The notes under the pieces: model-generated
The model's database searches: none
What the model was told of the DNA's origin: nothing
The model's input: the letters and a program-made list of their open reading frames with translations, nothing else
NCBI GenBank assembly: GCA_014885115.2
Contig: WKLE02000782.1
Coordinates: forward strand, 1-51,732
DNA from: Asterionellopsis glacialis
Lineage: Eukaryota; Bacillariophyta; Plagiogrammaphyceae; Rhaphoneidales; Asterionellopsidaceae
DNA length: 51,732 nt
Direction of reading: 5' to 3'
Translations under genes and position numbers: made by a program
Shown here: positions 48,576 to 51,732 of the stretch, in pieces
Position numbering within the stretch: position 1 is the stretch's first letter
Layout of the letters: the number at the start of each line of letters is the position of its first letter

Positions 48576-50472
48576 TGGAATAGATGGACCGCTGTTGGTT
48601 GGAGTTTTTTACTCTTGTAGAATTTCAAAAAGTATGTTCTTTCGGATGGTTCCTAGAATTGTAGTCCTGCCAAAGAAGAGACAGTCTACAGTAGGCTAAT
48701 CTATTGTTTGTAGCAGAGGTGCGAGTCCTCCACCCGAAAATACAATAAGAAAGCAAGAAAACAAGCCGACCGCGTTTTTTTAACGGTCTTTGAGAGAATG
48801 AAGCCGCTCGTCATATTAATAATACAATGGAGACGTCACCACTAAATAATAATTTTCTGCGTAAAAGACGAATATGTCCGTTTTGAAAAGACACGACTAG
48901 GTTAATTTTTTAGAGGTAGGTCAGACAATACAAAATATACAATAATTATGCCAAACTCGGAATTATCGTCAACTCCAACCAGTTGCAATTTCCGTTGTTG
49001 GAGCGAGCCGTTACAGTCGATTTGCGAAAAATGACCGGATTTCCATGTCTCAGAAAAATCTTGTCTTTGCAAACTGCAACAACTCGCCTACACTACTAAG
49101 TAGGACGTACCTGTACAAGAGGTATTTAACTGTACCCTTAACGTACCCGGTACGAGTACAGGAAATCCCTACATGCAAGGTGTAAAATAGGATTCGGTAG
49201 GTCACACTCCCCAACAGTCGTAGAATTAAAACTTAGTACCTGGTATGTAGTAAAAATATGGTACCAGGTATGTAGTATGTCAACATTTTGGCTCATAATC
49301 TATCACTCCTGGGGGGTGACAAAACTCCTTCCTTTTTCTAGATTTGTCATTTTCATGAATTTTATCATTTCTGCCAACACTCTGGGAATGCTTACTGGAG
49401 CACTCCTAAAATTCAGGCAGGACCAAATAGAGCAGACAAGCACAAATTGGTACTCCAAACCGTGCCAAACCCAAAATTCACTTGCGCTATTTGGTTCACT
49501 ATATCTTAAACAGTCCCAATTATATAAGAATTTATTATTGATTCCACAAGAATGAAATTACACTACTAATTTCATCTTTACGAGACAAATACAAGAAAAG
49601 AATATTTTAGTGAGTTTCACATCAATAATCCACTGCAGGGGAGACTCGAGATGACTCCACCATGACCAACCTTGGTGGTGACTGAGCACCTAGTAACACA
49701 ACAATCAATCAACACAGAACCTTTACCCTTCCATCCGTCTCCATCATGAGACTTACCTACAAGGAATGGATTATCTTCATTCTTCTTTTTGATGATTATC
49801 ACCATCATCTTTACAACAAGAATGACAACAATAAAAAAAATCACTTGATGAAAATTATGAGACGCTTTGTTTAGAAGAGGAAAAGGAAGATGGGACCGCA
49901 AAAAAGAATACAGGACTGGACAGAGACAAGTGGAGCATACTCATGACTAGAGTATGTTGTGGGTTGATTGTTGAGTGGTTAGCAATGGTGGTGTAATCTT
50001 GCATACATTGATGTTGTTGTGTTTGTAAAGAGATATTTCTCTGTGTTTGGTGCGGGATATGTGGATACCAAGCATTAATTGGAATACAGTTTAGTCCAGT
50101 TGGACTAGTTTGTTCAGGGGGTATGTACCCCCCAAACAAACTAGTCCAAAAAACTAATTTGGTATGGGGGAACCCAGAAAATAGCCGTACCATTTTGAGA
50201 TTTTTGGAGCAAAAAGATTTTTAGGAGCACTCCACTAAATATATGTTGCTTATGCATAATCCAGGGCTGTATCTGTATCAACCAAAAATTTGTAGTTTAT
50301 ATACACTATAAAATACTGCACCATATTATTTGTTCCTAAGATATCTGAAAATACCAATTGAATGTCAAATTTGACATGTCACAGCTCAGTACTGGACTGG
50401 TCAACCTAATCCTGGAACAACTCTGCTTATTATTGTCTTAGAAGGGAAAGATACAATTATTATGATTTGTCA
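48576..50472. other. Intergenic and repeat DNA
   Basis: 48.6-49.1 kb is presumably the EGF gene promoter. 49105-49285 is a GGTACC palindrome cluster. From 49.3 kb onward CpG is scarce and no reading frame has a recognisable domain; probably mobile-element remnants. Confidence 0.4.
49105..49285. repeat. Cluster of GTACC/GGTAC palindromic words
   Basis: GTACCCGGTACGAGTACAGG near 49144 and two tandem-like phrases ACCTGGTATGTAGTA and ACCAGGTATGTAGTA around 49240-49280. Same vocabulary as the clusters at 8.5 and 16.1-17.0 kb. Confidence 0.55.
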
Positions 50473-50725
50473 AACAATCTTCCCTCACCCACAAAAACAG
50501 CTCCCTTGCTTAAAATTTGAGCTAGGGAGGCAGTAGGTTTCTTATGTAGATTCTATGAAACAACAATTTTCATTTATTCTAACAAGCTGTTAATTGGTTC
50601 TGGCTGTTGACCATATCCAATCAATTTTGTGGTGCTTCTGTAGAATCTACATGAGAAACCTGCTGCCTCCCTAGATCAAATCTTGAGCAAGGGTGCTGTT
50701 TTTGTGGACAAGGGAAGATTGTTTT
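50473..50725. repeat. Inverted repeat (hairpin) with ~85-bp arms
   Basis: 50473-50555 and 50641-50725 are inverted copies, differing at a modest number of positions; shared text includes AACAATCTTCCCT, CACAAAAACAGC and CTAGGGAGGCAG on one strand. The loop is about 85 bp. It may be a fold-back element or two inverted copies of a larger repeat. Confidence 0.75.
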
Positions 50726-50890
50726 GCATTTTGTAATATGGTCTGCCAGATGACCAAACACAATATAAATGCAGAGATTTAACCCTTTGCAAGAGTGTTG
50801 GAGAAGATAAAACACCACATCACAAAGTAACACTAGTAGAATGTACCAGATCAACAATAATCAACAGTAAATGGATTATGTATTAAAAAA

Positions 50891-51358
50891 GACACTAGAT
50901 ATTCATCCCATCAGCAAGTTAGTGTCTTACAAAGATTATTGTCATATCCATATAAAGAGAATTTGTGTCTTGAGCAAGAATGAGCTGGTGGCTAGTGGTA
51001 AAGTGGTCTTCATTGTTATGACAGTAGAGGACAGTGACTTTCTGCAAAAATGTACACATGATCCTGTCAAGACCTAAGAGGGGGGGTCACAGTCTACTCT
51101 TGACAGAGCTCCTACAGTACATGAAAAGTGACACTAAATCTCCATCCCATCAGCAAATTAGTGTCTTACAAAGATTATTGTCATATCCATGTAAAGAGAT
51201 TTTGTGTCTTGAGCAAGAATGAGCTGGTGGCTAGTGGTAAAGTGGTCTTCATTGTTATGACAGTAGAGGACAGTGATTTTCTGTAAAAATGTGCACATGA
51301 AAACCAAAAAGGGGGGAAACAGTCTACTCTTGACAGAGCTCCTACAGTGCATGAAAAT
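50891..51358 (+). repeat. Tandem duplication, two ~235-bp units
   Basis: Unit 1 (50891-51128) and unit 2 (51130-51358) share GACACTA...CATCCCATCAGCAA, TTAGTGTCTTACAAAG, GAGCTGGTGGCTAGTGG, and CTCTTGACAGAGCTCCTACAG. They differ by scattered substitutions and a ~10-bp indel near 51062-51077. No coding frame is conserved through both. Confidence 0.85.
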
Positions 51359-51732
51359 AGTTCATGAAGTTATGAATAGAAGGCCAGACCAGAAGATACA
51401 TCTTCTTTTTCTTCAGATTTCATTTTATTGTACATATCAAGGAGGTATAAATTGAAAGGAGGTGAAACTGGTACCAACCACATTTATCCCCAACAACACA
51501 CACTTTTTAAAAATGGCTCCCATAGAACCAGTACTAGAGCACTCATCATGTAAATTCATGCATATTCAAGTTCTTTTGTTTTTCATTTTTTAGGTTCCCA
51601 ATGAATTGCAACAAACAGCACAGTGGTGTTTGGCATGATACACACACTAAACAATGTCACAAAACAAATGCAAGTGAAAACTAGAGATGATATGGTTTTC
51701 CTCTTGTTGAATCATCAGAAGCAAATACTGTT
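51359..51732. other. Window end, no gene recognised
   Basis: AT-rich, CpG-poor DNA continuing the repeat zone; nothing further can be supported. Confidence 0.4.

Overview
This is a nuclear genomic window from a photosynthetic stramenopile, most likely a diatom. The evidence is short GT-AG introns (about 90-390 bp), AT-rich intergenic DNA, a plastid preprotein leader with a signal peptide followed by an SAA/F site, a plastid-type ATP/ADP nucleotide transporter, a hybrid histidine kinase, and canonical replication-type histones. Species cannot be fixed from the sequence alone.

Layout. 0.9-3.5 kb: an S6K/Akt-like AGC kinase. 4.2-5.4 kb: a divergent histone H3/H4 pair; both transcripts end in a metazoan-type histone 3' stem-loop. 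7.1-8.1 kb: a membrane RING-H2 protein. 9.7-10.6 kb: a PPIH-type spliceosomal cyclophilin, head to head with a DIX-domain protein (11.0-12.4 kb) whose first exon is only 14 nt of coding sequence. 13.7-15.6 kb: a decayed LTR retrotransposon (gag remnant and 3' LTR). 16.1-17.3 kb: dense palindromic GGTACC/CCTAGG-type repeats. 17.3-19.5 kb: a cytosolic two-PAS hybrid histidine kinase. 20.9-23.8 kb: a ferric-reductase/NADPH-oxidase-like protein with extra membrane helices inside its NAD domain. 24.2-27.0 kb: a RING plus TRAF-type zinc-finger plus multi-pass membrane protein. 27.8-29.9 kb: a second transposon zone whose LTR carries an array of TGACGTCA sites. 31.2-31.8 kb: a TMEM14-family protein. 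32.5-34.6 kb: degraded repeat DNA and a fold-back element. 34.8-36.3 kb: a membrane-anchored short-chain dehydrogenase, tail to tail with the nucleotide transporter (36.5-38.4 kb). 40.6-41.6 kb: a plastid-targeted protein of unknown function. 42-44.6 kb: more decayed repeats. 45.1-46.8 kb: a voltage-gated channel with an EF-hand and a non-canonical pore. 47.8-48.6 kb: a type I membrane EGF-like protein. 49.3-51.7 kb: CpG-poor repeats with a hairpin and a tandem duplication.

There is no operon-like organisation. Several genes are signalling or membrane proteins (AGC kinase, histidine kinase, ion channel, oxidase, two membrane RING proteins, DIX scaffold), but nothing in the sequence shows that they act together. 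Gene models were assembled by hand from reading frames and GT-AG junctions; no transcript or database evidence was available.
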